From positions 10,345 through 74,344 of the forward strand of contig CAAGJW010000017.1 in NCBI GenBank assembly GCA_900770215.1: a DNA stretch of 64,000 bases, in the 5' to 3' direction. Under the pieces are notes generated by a model, which was not told the DNA's origin, made no database searches, and saw only the letters and a list, made by a program, of their open reading frames with translations. Below, piece by piece: positions 44,665-53,482 of this stretch (the first letter of the stretch is position 1; every line of letters begins with the position of its first letter). Source of the stretch: Bacteroidales bacterium (GTDB lineage Bacteria; Bacteroidota; Bacteroidia; Bacteroidales; Muribaculaceae). Made by a program: the position numbers and the translations under genes.

Positions 44665-44784
44665 TTTTGGCGCAAAGTTACAAAAAATAAGAGATTGCGC
44701 CAAATTGTGACCGTTTATTTTGGCGCAATCTGTCAAAAATAGCAAGATTGCGCCAAGTTGTGGTCTTCGTTTTTGGCGCAATCT
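44665..44784 (-). repeat. 53-bp tandem repeat of promoter/operator units
   Basis: Two full units (44665-44717 and 44718-44770) and a partial third (from 44771) each begin TTTTGGCGCAA and contain GATTGCGCCAA. This gives five sites of alternating orientation centred at 44671, 44699, 44724, 44752 and 44777, so spacing is 28, 25, 28, 25. Sites 2-3 and 4-5 form inverted repeats with 12-base arms (AGATTGCGCCAA and TTGGCGCAATCT) around 16-base spacers. Confidence 0.85.
44673..44704 (-). promoter_or_regulatory. Promoter of the ATPase gene, embedded in the repeat array
   Basis: On the minus strand TTTG (44701-44704), 20-base spacer, TAACTTTG (44673-44680): a perfect pair. The -7 box overlaps the first TTGGCGCAA site and the -33 box overlaps the second, so a protein bound to these sites would block or direct RNA polymerase. 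The predicted leader is only about 13 bases. Confidence 0.75.
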
Positions 44785-44884
44785 GGGTTGTCTTTGCTTC
44801 GGGAGGGCGGGGGCTGGCGGTGGCGGTTCTGCCATTTTGACATATTTTTAACGGTAATCTTGCGATAGTTCGTGAGATTATCGT

Positions 44885-44892
44885 TATCTTTG
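44885..44892 (+). promoter_or_regulatory. -7 box for the acyltransferase operon
   Basis: TATCTTTG, consensus -7 box, 76 bases before ATG 44968. No convincing -33 box. Confidence 0.45.
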
Positions 44893-44967
44893 CACTTGTA
44901 TCTCATCAAGGTCACGCTTGCTGTGTGCACTTGATGACGACACAACACGACGTTGAAACTGCACGAT

Positions 44968-45828
44968 ATGGAACACGACCACACCCCACAAGCCAGCCAG
45001 CAGCCCATCAAGCGCACGGTGCTGGACTATGACGACATACGCAAGATGATACCTTTCTTCGACGGCAAGCCGCGGCTGGTGAAGTTTCTGAGCCACGTGC
45101 TCGCCCTCGACAAGGTGAACTGGATACACGACCACAACTGCGACACGCCCGGCGTGCCCTTTGTGCAGGGCTTGCTCAAGGACCTGAACATCACCATCGA
45201 GCTCAACAACGGCCAGGTGCTCGACCACCTGCCCCAGGGCGGCTTCATCACGGTGAGCAATCACCCCTTCGGCGCGCTCGACGGCATCATGCTTATCAAG
45301 CTCGTGGGTGAGCACCGCCCCGATTTCAAGGTGATGGTGAACATGGTGCTCAACTACATCAGCGCCATGCGCCCCAACTTCATCATGGTCGACGCCCTGG
45401 CCAGCAACGACCCCAAGCGGCGGGCCGAGAGCGTGCACGGCATTGCCGAGGCCATGCGCCATGTCAAGGCCGGCCACCCGCTGGGCTTTTTCCCGGCCGG
45501 AGCTGTGTCGAAGTTCACCTGGGACCTCCACATCGAGGACCGCGCCTGGCAGCCCACGGTGATGCGGCTCATCAAGAAGCTCAAGGTGCCGGTGGTGCCC
45601 ATCTACTTCCACGGGCACAACAGCCTCACGTTCACTATACTGGGCATGATCGACTGGCGCCTGCGCACCCTCAAGCTGCCCAGTGAGGTGTTTCGCCGCA
45701 AGAACGACACCTTCCGCATCTCGATAGGCGACCCCATCAGCCCTGAGGAGCAGGCCCGGCACGAGTCGCTCGAGGAGCTGGGCGCATTTTTGCGAGGCAA
45801 GACCTATGAGATGAAGAAATGGAAATAA
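44968..45828 (+). CDS. PlsC-like acyltransferase
   Basis: Membrane-associated 1-acylglycerol-3-phosphate-type acyltransferase of 286 residues. The acyl-transfer motif is SNHPFGALDG (H-x-x-x-x-D variant, about 98-107), followed by the substrate motif FFPAGAVSK and the proline-rich VPVVPIYFHG. Such proteins modify phospholipids or aminolipids; in Bacteroidetes related enzymes also act on ornithine or glycine lipids, so the substrate is open. ATG 44968 (MEHDHTPQ) is preferred over a TTG at 44953. It is 21 bases upstream of the sigma-54-type regulator and should be co-transcribed with it. Confidence 0.82.
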   Translation: MEHDHTPQASQQPIKRTVLDYDDIRKMIPFFDGKPRLVKFLSHVLALDKVNWIHDHNCDTPGVPFVQGLLKDLNITIELNNGQVLDHLPQGGFITVSNHPFGALDGIMLIKLVGEHRPDFKVMVNMVLNYISAMRPNFIMVDALASNDPKRRAESVHGIAEAMRHVKAGHPLGFFPAGAVSKFTWDLHIEDRAWQPTVMRLIKKLKVPVVPIYFHGHNSLTFTILGMIDWRLRTLKLPSEVFRRKNDTFRISIGDPISPEEQARHESLEELGAFLRGKTYEMKKWK

Positions 45829-45849
45829 ACAACACAACACACACCAATT

Positions 45850-47145
45850 ATGGCTATCACTAAAATATCGCCCAATGTGCAGAGCGTGAAGCAGCGCTTC
45901 TCGATCATAGGCAACTCGCCCAAGCTGCTCGTGGCCATCGACCGCGCCCTGCAGGTGGCTCCCATCGACTTGAGCGTGCTCATCATTGGCGAGAGCGGCG
46001 CTGGCAAGGAATTTTTTCCGCAAATCATACACACCAACAGTGCCCGCCGCCACAACAAGTATATCGCCGTGAACTGCGGCGCCATCCCCGAGGGCACTAT
46101 CGACAGCGAGCTCTTCGGGCACGAGAAGGGCGCCTTCACCGGTGCCATAGCGGCCCACAAGGGATACTTTGAGGAGGCCAACGGCGGCACCATCTTCCTC
46201 GACGAGGTGGCCGAGCTGCCGCTCACCACCCAGGCCCGCCTGCTGCGCGTGCTCGAGTCGGGCGAATACATGCGTGTGGGCTCGGCCGAGGTGAAGAAGA
46301 CCAACATACGCGTTGTGGCCGCTACCAACAAAGACATGGTGCGCGCCGTGAAAGAGGGCAAGTTCCGCGAGGACCTGTACTACCGCCTCTCGACGGTGCA
46401 AATCAATATACCGCCCCTGCGCGACCGCGGCGACGACGTGTGGCTGCTCACCCGCAAGTTCAGCCACGACTTTGCCGACAACTACCACATGCCGCAGGTG
46501 GAGTACACCGCCGAGGCCGGGCAAGCCATACTGGGCTACCGCTGGCCCGGCAACGTGCGCCAGCTCAAGAACGTGGTGGAGCAAATCGCCCTCTTCGAGG
46601 CGGGCAACACGCTCACTGCCGACGACGTGCGCCGCTATCTGCCCTATGCCACCGACGACATGAAGCCCGTGGTCGCCGGCCAGGCCTCGGCCTTTGAGTA
46701 CAACCGCGAGCGCGAACTCATCTTTAAAATGATATTTCAGCTCCAGAGCGAGATCGAGAGCCTCAAGACCGCCGTCGAGACGGGCAGCCACGTGGCCCAC
46801 ATCAACGACGACGTGGCCGAGCTCAAGCGCCAGTCGAAGCAGCTGGTGGGCAGCCTGTCGAAGTACAAGTCGCCCGAGCTCAAGTCGATAGGCCTCGACG
46901 ACTATGACACCGCCGCCCCTGGCAGTGCACCGCAGGTGCACGAGGTGGCAGCCACCACCCTTGAGCCCGACGAGGTGCGCCCGGTGAAAACCCTCGAGGA
47001 CACCGAGCGCGAAACCATCACCCGCGCCCTCGAGCGCAACTGCGGGCGCCGCAAGAAGACAGCCGAGGAGCTCAACATCTCGGAGCGCACGCTGTATCGC
47101 AAAATCAAGGAATACGGCCTGGAGTCGCGCAACCAGAAGAGTTGA
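45850..47145 (+). CDS. Sigma-54 interaction domain transcriptional activator
   Basis: AAA+ bacterial enhancer-binding protein of 431 residues without an N-terminal receiver domain. Walker A GESGAGKE (47-54), the sigma-54 contact loop GAFTGA (94-99), Walker B TIFLDEVAEL, and the arginine-finger region FREDLYYRLS. A long helical insert (about 285-370) separates the ATPase from the C-terminal FIS-type helix-turn-helix (RRKKTAEELNISERTLYRKIKEYGL). The target genes are unknown. In Bacteroidales this gene commonly precedes lptE and secG, as here, with gaps of 23 bases or less. Confidence 0.9.
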   Translation: MAITKISPNVQSVKQRFSIIGNSPKLLVAIDRALQVAPIDLSVLIIGESGAGKEFFPQIIHTNSARRHNKYIAVNCGAIPEGTIDSELFGHEKGAFTGAIAAHKGYFEEANGGTIFLDEVAELPLTTQARLLRVLESGEYMRVGSAEVKKTNIRVVAATNKDMVRAVKEGKFREDLYYRLSTVQINIPPLRDRGDDVWLLTRKFSHDFADNYHMPQVEYTAEAGQAILGYRWPGNVRQLKNVVEQIALFEAGNTLTADDVRRYLPYATDDMKPVVAGQASAFEYNRERELIFKMIFQLQSEIESLKTAVETGSHVAHINDDVAELKRQSKQLVGSLSKYKSPELKSIGLDDYDTAAPGSAPQVHEVAATTLEPDEVRPVKTLEDTERETITRALERNCGRRKKTAEELNISERTLYRKIKEYGLESRNQKS

Positions 47146-47168
47146 CACCCGCGCAATCAAGACAATCA

Positions 47169-47705
47169 ATGTGCTATAAAGTCATGCTACAACGCTCTAT
47201 CGCAACAATATTGACCCTCGTGCTGCTCCTGCTCGTGCCCAGCTCGTGCAAGATAAGCTACAAGCTCAACGGCGCCGCGCTCGACTACACCGTCTACAAG
47301 ACCGTGTCGTTTAGCGACTTCCCTATACGTGCCTCGCTCGTCTACCCGCCGTTGCAACAGCTCTTTGAAAACAAGCTCAAAGACATGGTGACCCAGAACA
47401 CGCGCCTGCACGTGGTCGACAACCCCAACAGCGACCTGCGCATGGAGGGCGAGATCACAGGCTACTCGCTCAGCCCCCAGGCCGTGAGCGACAATGCCTA
47501 TGCCAGCCGCACACGCCTCACCATCACGGTGCACGTGAAATATATTGACAACAAGAACTCGGCCTTGTCGACCGACCAGACCTTCTCGGCCTATCGCGAC
47601 TTCGACAGCAACCAGCTGCTCACCGACGTGCAAGACCAGCTGTGCTCCGAGATATGCGACGACTTGAAGGATCTGATTTTCAACGCAACCTTAGGCAACT
47701 GGTGA
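47169..47705 (+). CDS. lptE: LPS assembly lipoprotein LptE
   Basis: Outer-membrane lipoprotein of 178 residues that plugs the LptD translocon and helps place LPS. Signal (IATILTLVLLLLVPSSC) ends in a lipobox with Cys. The mature chain has the Bacteroidetes LptE features KISYKLNGAALDYTVYKTVSFSDFPIRA, VYPPLQQLFENKLKDMV, LRMEGEITGYSLSPQA and a C-terminal helix DVQDQLCSEICDDLKDLIF. ATGs at 47169 and 47184 are both possible. The stop TGA overlaps the next ATG by one base. Confidence 0.85.
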   Translation: MCYKVMLQRSIATILTLVLLLLVPSSCKISYKLNGAALDYTVYKTVSFSDFPIRASLVYPPLQQLFENKLKDMVTQNTRLHVVDNPNSDLRMEGEITGYSLSPQAVSDNAYASRTRLTITVHVKYIDNKNSALSTDQTFSAYRDFDSNQLLTDVQDQLCSEICDDLKDLIFNATLGNW

Positions 47706-48478
47706 TGGATATACTGCACGACATCGACAAGATACTGGGCGGCGATACCACGGTAGCCACCCGCGAGTGGCTCGACGAGGCCCTCGAGCGCTATCCCTAC
47801 TTCGGGCTGCCGGTCCTGCTCTACCTCAAGCAGCACGGCATCGAGGGCGACGACAACCGGGCCCTGCTCGACCGCCTGGCCCTCGTGAGTCCCGACCGCC
47901 AGGCACTGGCCCTGCAGCTGGGTGTGTCGGCCCAGCTCTTTGCCAACTTCTATCCCGAGCAGATGCAGCAGGCGGCCACTCCGGGCACCGACGAGGCCAT
48001 CGATCAGTTTCTCAACACCTTCGGGTCGACGAGCAGCAAGGAGATCGAGGCCATCAACAATGCCATCTTCAACCCCACGCCCGACTATGCCGACGTGCTT
48101 GCCGCCCAGGAGCGCGACGAGGGCGGCCCCGCTGCCGCTGCCGGCGACGATATGAGTCACGACGACGAGCTCATCAACAAGTTTATCGCTCAGGAGCGCG
48201 AGCGCGAGAAGCGCCAGGCCGTGCCCGCACCGCAGCAGCACGTGGACCCGGCCGCGGCGGCCGAGATTGCCCACACGCCCATCGCCGAGCCCAAGGCGCA
48301 AGACGACTCGATGCTGAGCGAGTCGCTGGCCAAGATGTACATATCGCGAGGCAAATATTCTAAGGCTCTTGAAATTATAGAGAACATAAATTTGAAATTT
48401 CCAGAAAAAAGTATTTACTTTGCAGACCAAATACGTTTCTTGAGGAAATTGGTACTCAACGAAAAAAGTAAAAAATAA
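47705..48478 (+). CDS. TPR-like hypothetical protein of the lptE-secG cluster
   Basis: Soluble protein of 257 residues, no signal peptide. The N-terminal half is helical (DILHDIDKILGGD, EWLDEALERYPYFGLPVLLYLKQ), the centre is an acidic/Ala/Gln-rich low-complexity linker, and the C-terminal 45 residues form one TPR-like unit (SESLAKMYISRGKYSKALEIIENINLKFPEKSIYFADQIRFL). It is coupled to lptE by a TGATG overlap and precedes secG by 18 bases. The biochemical role is unknown; the context suggests envelope biogenesis. Confidence 0.75.
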   Translation: MDILHDIDKILGGDTTVATREWLDEALERYPYFGLPVLLYLKQHGIEGDDNRALLDRLALVSPDRQALALQLGVSAQLFANFYPEQMQQAATPGTDEAIDQFLNTFGSTSSKEIEAINNAIFNPTPDYADVLAAQERDEGGPAAAAGDDMSHDDELINKFIAQEREREKRQAVPAPQQHVDPAAAAEIAHTPIAEPKAQDDSMLSESLAKMYISRGKYSKALEIIENINLKFPEKSIYFADQIRFLRKLVLNEKSKK

Positions 48479-48496
48479 AAAATCAGATAAAATATT

Positions 48497-48811
48497 ATGT
48501 ATGGTATTTTTGCTACTTTGATTACAATTGCATCGATCATCTTGGTGGGTGTGATCTTGATTCAAAAGTCTAAGGGCGGCGGCCTTGCTGCCAATGTCAA
48601 CAACTACAACCAGTTTATGGGTGTGCGCAAGACGACCGATTTCATCGAGAAGCTCACTTGGGGCCTGGCCATATTCATCTGCGTGCTTTCGATATGCACC
48701 TGCCTGTTCACCGACACCCAGTATGTGAGCCAGGGCAAGATGCCTACCTTGAAGGACATGCCTGTGCAGCAAAATCAGGGTACGCCTATCAACACCCCCG
48801 CCCAGAAGTAA
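48497..48811 (+). CDS. secG: Preprotein translocase subunit SecG
   Basis: Small inner-membrane subunit of the Sec translocon, 104 residues. Two transmembrane helices (about 2-22 and 53-73) flank the conserved loop VILIQKSKGGGLAANVNNYNQFMGVRKTTDFIEKLTW. A polar C-terminal tail (MPTLKDMPVQQNQGTPINTP) follows. It is the last gene before a terminator. Confidence 0.92.
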   Translation: MYGIFATLITIASIILVGVILIQKSKGGGLAANVNNYNQFMGVRKTTDFIEKLTWGLAIFICVLSICTCLFTDTQYVSQGKMPTLKDMPVQQNQGTPINTPAQK

Positions 48812-48853
48812 GCGCCCGCCCGCACTCACACACATTTTTTTACGCAATATAGC

Positions 48854-48893
48854 AGCGCCCTTGTGCTCACAACGACATAGGGCGCTTGTTTTG
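48854..48893 (+). terminator. Terminator of the lptE-secG operon
   Basis: Outer arms AGCGCCCT (48854-48861) and AGGGCGCT (48879-48886), with an inner TTGTG/CACAA pairing (48861-48872), followed by TGTTTTGTTATC and a later T7 run. It directly precedes the next promoter and shares bases with its -33 box. Confidence 0.65.
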
Positions 48894-48916
48894 TTATCTT
48901 TTTTTCACTACCTTAG
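48885..48916 (+). promoter_or_regulatory. Promoter of the polytopic membrane protein gene
   Basis: CTTG (48885-48888), 20-base spacer, TACCTTAG (48909-48916), 23 bases before ATG 48939. Confidence 0.5.
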
Positions 48917-48938
48917 CACCTGCCCATGACGGGGCACA

Positions 48939-50723
48939 ATGCACACACACACGATGAAACAAGCAGCCAGCACGTTGATAAGCAGGATAGATGGCCGCAG
49001 CGGCCTATGGATGGGAGTGGCCACCCTGGCAGTGGCGGCCTATCTCATGGTTGAAGCCGTGTGCGGGCTCGACGTGTGCGACAGCGGGTTTTACATGACC
49101 TTCTATGCCCGCATCTTTGACGCCCCCGGCACGGTGGGGTACAACTTCATGTACTACCTGAGCGGCCTGGTGGGCGGCACGCTGCTGCACCTGTTCCCCG
49201 GCATGGGGCTGCTGGGCATGCGGCTCGCGGGCATTGCCGTCGTCGTAGCCAGCATGTGGCTGGCCTTTCTCTACTTGCGCACGCTCTTCAGGCCCTCGGC
49301 CGTGATACTGGCCCTGGTGGTGATTGCCTTCTCCTATATTCTCATCCCCATCGCACTGTGCAACGACATGCTGGCCATCATGCTGTGGGTGGCTGCTGCG
49401 GTGCTGCTGTGCCAGGGCTTGATGCGCGACAACGCCTGGCTCGTGGCACTCTCGGGCCTGGTGATGGGTGTCAACATCTTCACGCGCGTGCCCGATGTGC
49501 TGGCCCTGGGGCTGCTCGTGCTCCTGCCTGCGCTCTACGGCGGCGCGGCTGGCCGGCGCGGCCGGCTCATGCTTGCGGGCCTTGCGGGCGCTGTGGCCGG
49601 CGCGGGCCTCATGGTGGCTCTCATGTGGGGACTGGGGCACCTGAGCATCTTCCTCGACAACATCACCGACTTGCGTGATCTGGCCACTGGCCAGAAAGGC
49701 GCCTCAACCCACTCGGTGGCCTTCATGCTCATGGCGCAGCTCGACTTCTACAAGGCCGAGCTGTGGGTGGGTGCGAAATATGCCATCGTGGCCTGGCTCT
49801 ACATCAAGGTGGGCGACTGGATTGAGCTGCGGCCGCTCAGGTGGCTCTTGCGCGTGACCTGCATCGTGCTCGTGGTGTGGTTCACCCTGCGCATCAACAT
49901 CGTGCGGCCGGTGTGGATACTTGCCGTGGCGGGCTGCATCTATGTCATCGTCATGGGCAACCCGCAACAGCGCCTGGCAGCCTGGGCAGGCCTCTACACG
50001 GTGCTGGTGTTCCCGGTGGGCAGCGACGGCTATGCTTGCAACAGCGGCACGCTGCTCACGCTGCTGGCCCTGCCGGTGGCTGCCTCGCTGTGGATCGACA
50101 ACCACGGGCGCGACCTGCTCGTGGTCTTTGCCCTGGTGTGCGCCTTCAAGATGTTGACGGGCGACATCTACTTCGACCAGGGCCCCGTGTGGCAGAAGAC
50201 CGCCACGGTGCACAACCCGCGCGTGGCCGGCATCTACACCACGCCCCAGCGTGCGGCCGTGGTCAACGGCATGCTCGCGGGCATCGCGCCCTGGGTGAGT
50301 GCCGGCGACACGCTCATGGTCTATGGCAGCATGCCTGTGGTCAACTACATGACCGACACGCGTCCCTACATGGGCTGCTCGTGGCCCGAGCTGCTGAGCG
50401 CCGGCCTGCTGCGCTCCAAGCTCGACAAGGCTGCCCACAGCCAGCCCCTGCCTGCCGTGCTGCGCCAGCGGTTCAACACCATAGGCCAGTACTGGGGGCG
50501 CCCTGCGCCCGACCTCGGCCACTACAACGAGAAGATGCCGTTTCTCGACGATGCCAAGCTGGCCGCCCTCAATGCCTTCTTGCGCCGCAACCACTACCGC
50601 GCCGTGTACCGCGACTCCCATTTCATCCTCTACCTCCCCCCATCCTGGCACCGGCAAAAAAATGACTTTAACAACCCAAACCAAAATGAACACCGAAAAA
50701 CAACAACGCCAGGCCGCTATTGA
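48939..50723 (+). CDS. Polytopic membrane protein, GT-C-like
   Basis: Inner-membrane protein of 594 residues with about eleven hydrophobic helices between residues 20 and 400 and a large C-terminal soluble part (about 400-575). An acidic pair in the first loop (CGLDVCDSGFYMTFYARIF) is reminiscent of GT-C glycosyltransferases and of lipid-linked sugar transferases, but no firm family can be given. The natural end seems to be near LPPSWHRQKN; the last 25 residues (NDFNNPNQNEHRKTTTPGR) are translated from DNA that also encodes the start of the type IIG gene in another frame, so the original stop was probably lost. An in-frame ATG at 48954 is also possible. Confidence 0.7.
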   Translation: MHTHTMKQAASTLISRIDGRSGLWMGVATLAVAAYLMVEAVCGLDVCDSGFYMTFYARIFDAPGTVGYNFMYYLSGLVGGTLLHLFPGMGLLGMRLAGIAVVVASMWLAFLYLRTLFRPSAVILALVVIAFSYILIPIALCNDMLAIMLWVAAAVLLCQGLMRDNAWLVALSGLVMGVNIFTRVPDVLALGLLVLLPALYGGAAGRRGRLMLAGLAGAVAGAGLMVALMWGLGHLSIFLDNITDLRDLATGQKGASTHSVAFMLMAQLDFYKAELWVGAKYAIVAWLYIKVGDWIELRPLRWLLRVTCIVLVVWFTLRINIVRPVWILAVAGCIYVIVMGNPQQRLAAWAGLYTVLVFPVGSDGYACNSGTLLTLLALPVAASLWIDNHGRDLLVVFALVCAFKMLTGDIYFDQGPVWQKTATVHNPRVAGIYTTPQRAAVVNGMLAGIAPWVSAGDTLMVYGSMPVVNYMTDTRPYMGCSWPELLSAGLLRSKLDKAAHSQPLPAVLRQRFNTIGQYWGRPAPDLGHYNEKMPFLDDAKLAALNAFLRRNHYRAVYRDSHFILYLPPSWHRQKNDFNNPNQNEHRKTTTPGRY

Positions 50724-53442
50724 GTTTGCCAAACGTTGGCAAGGCAAAGGCTATGAGAAAGGCGAGAGCCAGCGCTACTGGCTCGATCTGCTGGGCAACG
50801 TCTATGGCGTGCCCAATCCCACCGAGTGGGTGGAGTTTGAAGACAAGGTGCAGTTCGACTCCACCTCGTTTATCGATGTGATGATACCAGCCACCCATGT
50901 CATGATCGAGCAAAAGTCGCTGGGCAAGGACCTGCGCAAGCCCATACGCCAAAGCGACGGCACCATGCTCACTCCCTTCCAGCAGGCGCAACGCTACTCG
51001 GCCGCCTTGCCCTACTCGCAGCGCCCACGCTGGATAGTGACCTGCAACTTTGCCGAAATCGACGTCTACGACATGGAAAACCCCAACAGCGAGCCACAGC
51101 ACATCGCGCTCGGCGACCTGGGCAGCGACTACTACCGGCTCCAGTTCCTCATCGATGTTGCCAGCGAGCACACCAAAAAGGAAATGGAAGTGTCGATGAA
51201 GGCCGGAGAAATTGTGGGACGCATCTATGACGCTATCTTGAAGCGGTATGACCCCGACGACCCCAATACCCTGCGCTACCTCAACATCCTGTGCGTGCGC
51301 TTGGTGTTCTGTCTCTATGCCGAAGATGCCGGTATATTTGGCAAGCATGATATGTTTCACGACTACCTGGCACAGTTCGACGCGATGTCGATGCGAAATG
51401 AGTTGTTGCGACTTTTTGAGATACTGAACACCCCGGCCGAAAAGCGCAGCAAGTACTTGCGGCCCGACTTGGCCGCGTTCCCTTATACCAACGGCGGCCT
51501 CTTTGCCGAAGAAATCGACATTCCGCCATTTACCGACGAGATATGCAATGTGTTGCTTCAACATGGCTCGCTCGACTTTGACTGGTCGCAAATTTCGCCC
51601 ACCATCTTTGGCGGTGTGTTTGAAAGCACCCTCAATCCCGAGACGCGGCGAAATGGCGGCATGCACTATACCTCGATCGAGAACATACACAAGGTGATCG
51701 ACCCGCTGTTTCTCGACGGCCTCAAGAGCCAGCTGGCCGATATCACCGAGGAGCCCGTGTTCAAGCGCCGCCTCAAGGCTCTGCACGATTTTCAAGACCA
51801 CCTGGCCTCGCTTGTTTTTCTCGACCCCGCATGCGGCTCAGGCAATTTCCTCACCGAGACCTACCTGTCGTTGCGACGGCTCGAGAACCAGGTGATCAAG
51901 CTCATCTACAACATGGAGCCCCTCGATGCATTCACCAATCCCATCAAGGTGAGCATCAATCAGTTCTATGGCATTGAGATCAACGATTTTGCCGTCACCG
52001 TGGCCACTACCGCGCTGTGGATAAGCGAGAGCCAGATGATGGCCGAGACCGAGGGCATCATTCACCACGACATCGACTTCTTGCCCTTGCACAGCTATGC
52101 CAACATTCACGAGGGCAACGCCCTGCACATCCCCTGGGAGAGCGTGGTGCCCAAGGGCAAGCTGAGCTACATCATCGGCAATCCGCCCTTTGTGGGAGCC
52201 CGGCTCATGAGTGAGGCGCAAAAGGCCGACATGCTCGATGTGTTTGGCAAAGACTGGAAAAATGTGGGCAACATCGACTATGTGGGCGCTTGGTACAAGC
52301 GGGCGGCCGACTACATGAAGGGTACTGCCATTGAGGCTGCACTTGTCTCAACCAATTCCATCTCCCAGGGCGAGCAAGTGGCCAACTTGTGGAAACCGCT
52401 CTTCGACGAGGGCATCCACATCAATTTTGCCCACCGCACCTTCAGATGGGACAGCGAGGCGAGCATCAAGGCTCATGTGCACGTGGTGGTCGTGGGCTTT
52501 TCCTACTTGAACCGCGACAATAAAGTCATCTACGACAACGGGCAGCGGCAAGAGGTGCCCAATATCAACGCCTATCTGGTAAATGCAGCCAACGTGTTCA
52601 TTTTTAGCCATAGCCACCCTATCTGCAATGTTCCAGAAATAGGCATAGGCAATCAACCCATCGACGGGGGAAACTATCTGTTTACAAAAGAGGAGATGGA
52701 AGCTTTTATTAAGCAGCAACCTAATTCTGTTCCGTTTTTTCACCCGTGGTATGGCGCAATTGAGTTTATACACCAGCGTCCCCGTTATTGTTTGTGGTTA
52801 GGCGATTGTTCGCCGCATCAACTGGCGGAGATGCCCCTTTGCAGAGAAAGAGTAGAGAACGTACGGAAACTTCGTTTGGAAAGTAAAAGAGTAAGTTCTC
52901 GCAGGTTGGCCGACCGTCCGACCCGTTTTCAAGTGGAGAACATGCCCGATGGCGACTCGATTCTTATTCCAAGGGTTTCTTCTGAAAGAAGACGATATGT
53001 GCCAATGGGTTATATCCCCAAAGGAACATTTGCAAGCGATGCTGTTCATCTTGTTCCTTCGGCCACGCTCTATCACTTTGGCGTGCTGGAGAGTAACGTG
53101 CACATGGCTTGGATGCGTGCAGTGTGTGGGCGATTGAAGAGTGATTACCGATACTCGAAGGATGTGGTGTACAACAACTTCCCGTGGCCCTCGCCCACGG
53201 ACGAGCAAGCAGAGAAGATAGCGACTACCGCCCAGGGCATACTCGATGCCCGCAGCCGCTATCCCGACTCCTCGATGGCCGACCTCTACGACCCCAACTT
53301 GATGCCCTATGACTTATTGGAGGCGCACCGGGCCAACGACCGTGCTGTGATGGCTGCCTATGGCTTTGCGACGCGCATGACCGAGACCGAGTGTGTGTCG
53401 CGCCTTTTCGACCTCTACAGTGCCATGGCCCACATGGGCTAA
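50686..53442 (+). CDS. Type IIG (MmeI-like) restriction-modification enzyme
   Basis: Single-chain restriction and modification enzyme of 918 residues. N-terminal PD-(D/E)xK nuclease with Asp 64 in SFIDVMIP and Glu 75-x-Lys 77 in HVMIEQKSLG. A helical spacer follows (about 155-350). The adenine methyltransferase has AdoMet motif I DPACGSGNF (380-388) and catalytic motif IV NPPF (499-502). A target-recognition domain lies at about 630-840 and is AT-richer than the rest, as expected for an exchangeable specificity module; a short helical tail ends the protein. ATG 50686 (MNTEKQQRQA) is preferred; ATG 50662 would overlap the upstream gene by 62 bases. No separate methylase is needed. Confidence 0.9.
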   Translation: MNTEKQQRQAAIEFAKRWQGKGYEKGESQRYWLDLLGNVYGVPNPTEWVEFEDKVQFDSTSFIDVMIPATHVMIEQKSLGKDLRKPIRQSDGTMLTPFQQAQRYSAALPYSQRPRWIVTCNFAEIDVYDMENPNSEPQHIALGDLGSDYYRLQFLIDVASEHTKKEMEVSMKAGEIVGRIYDAILKRYDPDDPNTLRYLNILCVRLVFCLYAEDAGIFGKHDMFHDYLAQFDAMSMRNELLRLFEILNTPAEKRSKYLRPDLAAFPYTNGGLFAEEIDIPPFTDEICNVLLQHGSLDFDWSQISPTIFGGVFESTLNPETRRNGGMHYTSIENIHKVIDPLFLDGLKSQLADITEEPVFKRRLKALHDFQDHLASLVFLDPACGSGNFLTETYLSLRRLENQVIKLIYNMEPLDAFTNPIKVSINQFYGIEINDFAVTVATTALWISESQMMAETEGIIHHDIDFLPLHSYANIHEGNALHIPWESVVPKGKLSYIIGNPPFVGARLMSEAQKADMLDVFGKDWKNVGNIDYVGAWYKRAADYMKGTAIEAALVSTNSISQGEQVANLWKPLFDEGIHINFAHRTFRWDSEASIKAHVHVVVVGFSYLNRDNKVIYDNGQRQEVPNINAYLVNAANVFIFSHSHPICNVPEIGIGNQPIDGGNYLFTKEEMEAFIKQQPNSVPFFHPWYGAIEFIHQRPRYCLWLGDCSPHQLAEMPLCRERVENVRKLRLESKRVSSRRLADRPTRFQVENMPDGDSILIPRVSSERRRYVPMGYIPKGTFASDAVHLVPSATLYHFGVLESNVHMAWMRAVCGRLKSDYRYSKDVVYNNFPWPSPTDEQAEKIATTAQGILDARSRYPDSSMADLYDPNLMPYDLLEAHRANDRAVMAAYGFATRMTETECVSRLFDLYSAMAHMG

Positions 53443-53482
53443 AAAGCCCATTGCCGCTCCCGCTCGGGAGCTCGGTGGCGGC

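Noticed and set aside
44884..47169. Open frame of about 760 codons on the minus strand
   Set aside because: Antisense to the acyltransferase and sigma-54 activator genes, which have strong family motifs.
47703..47707. TGATG overlap as a possible programmed event
   Set aside because: A common form of translational coupling between adjacent genes.
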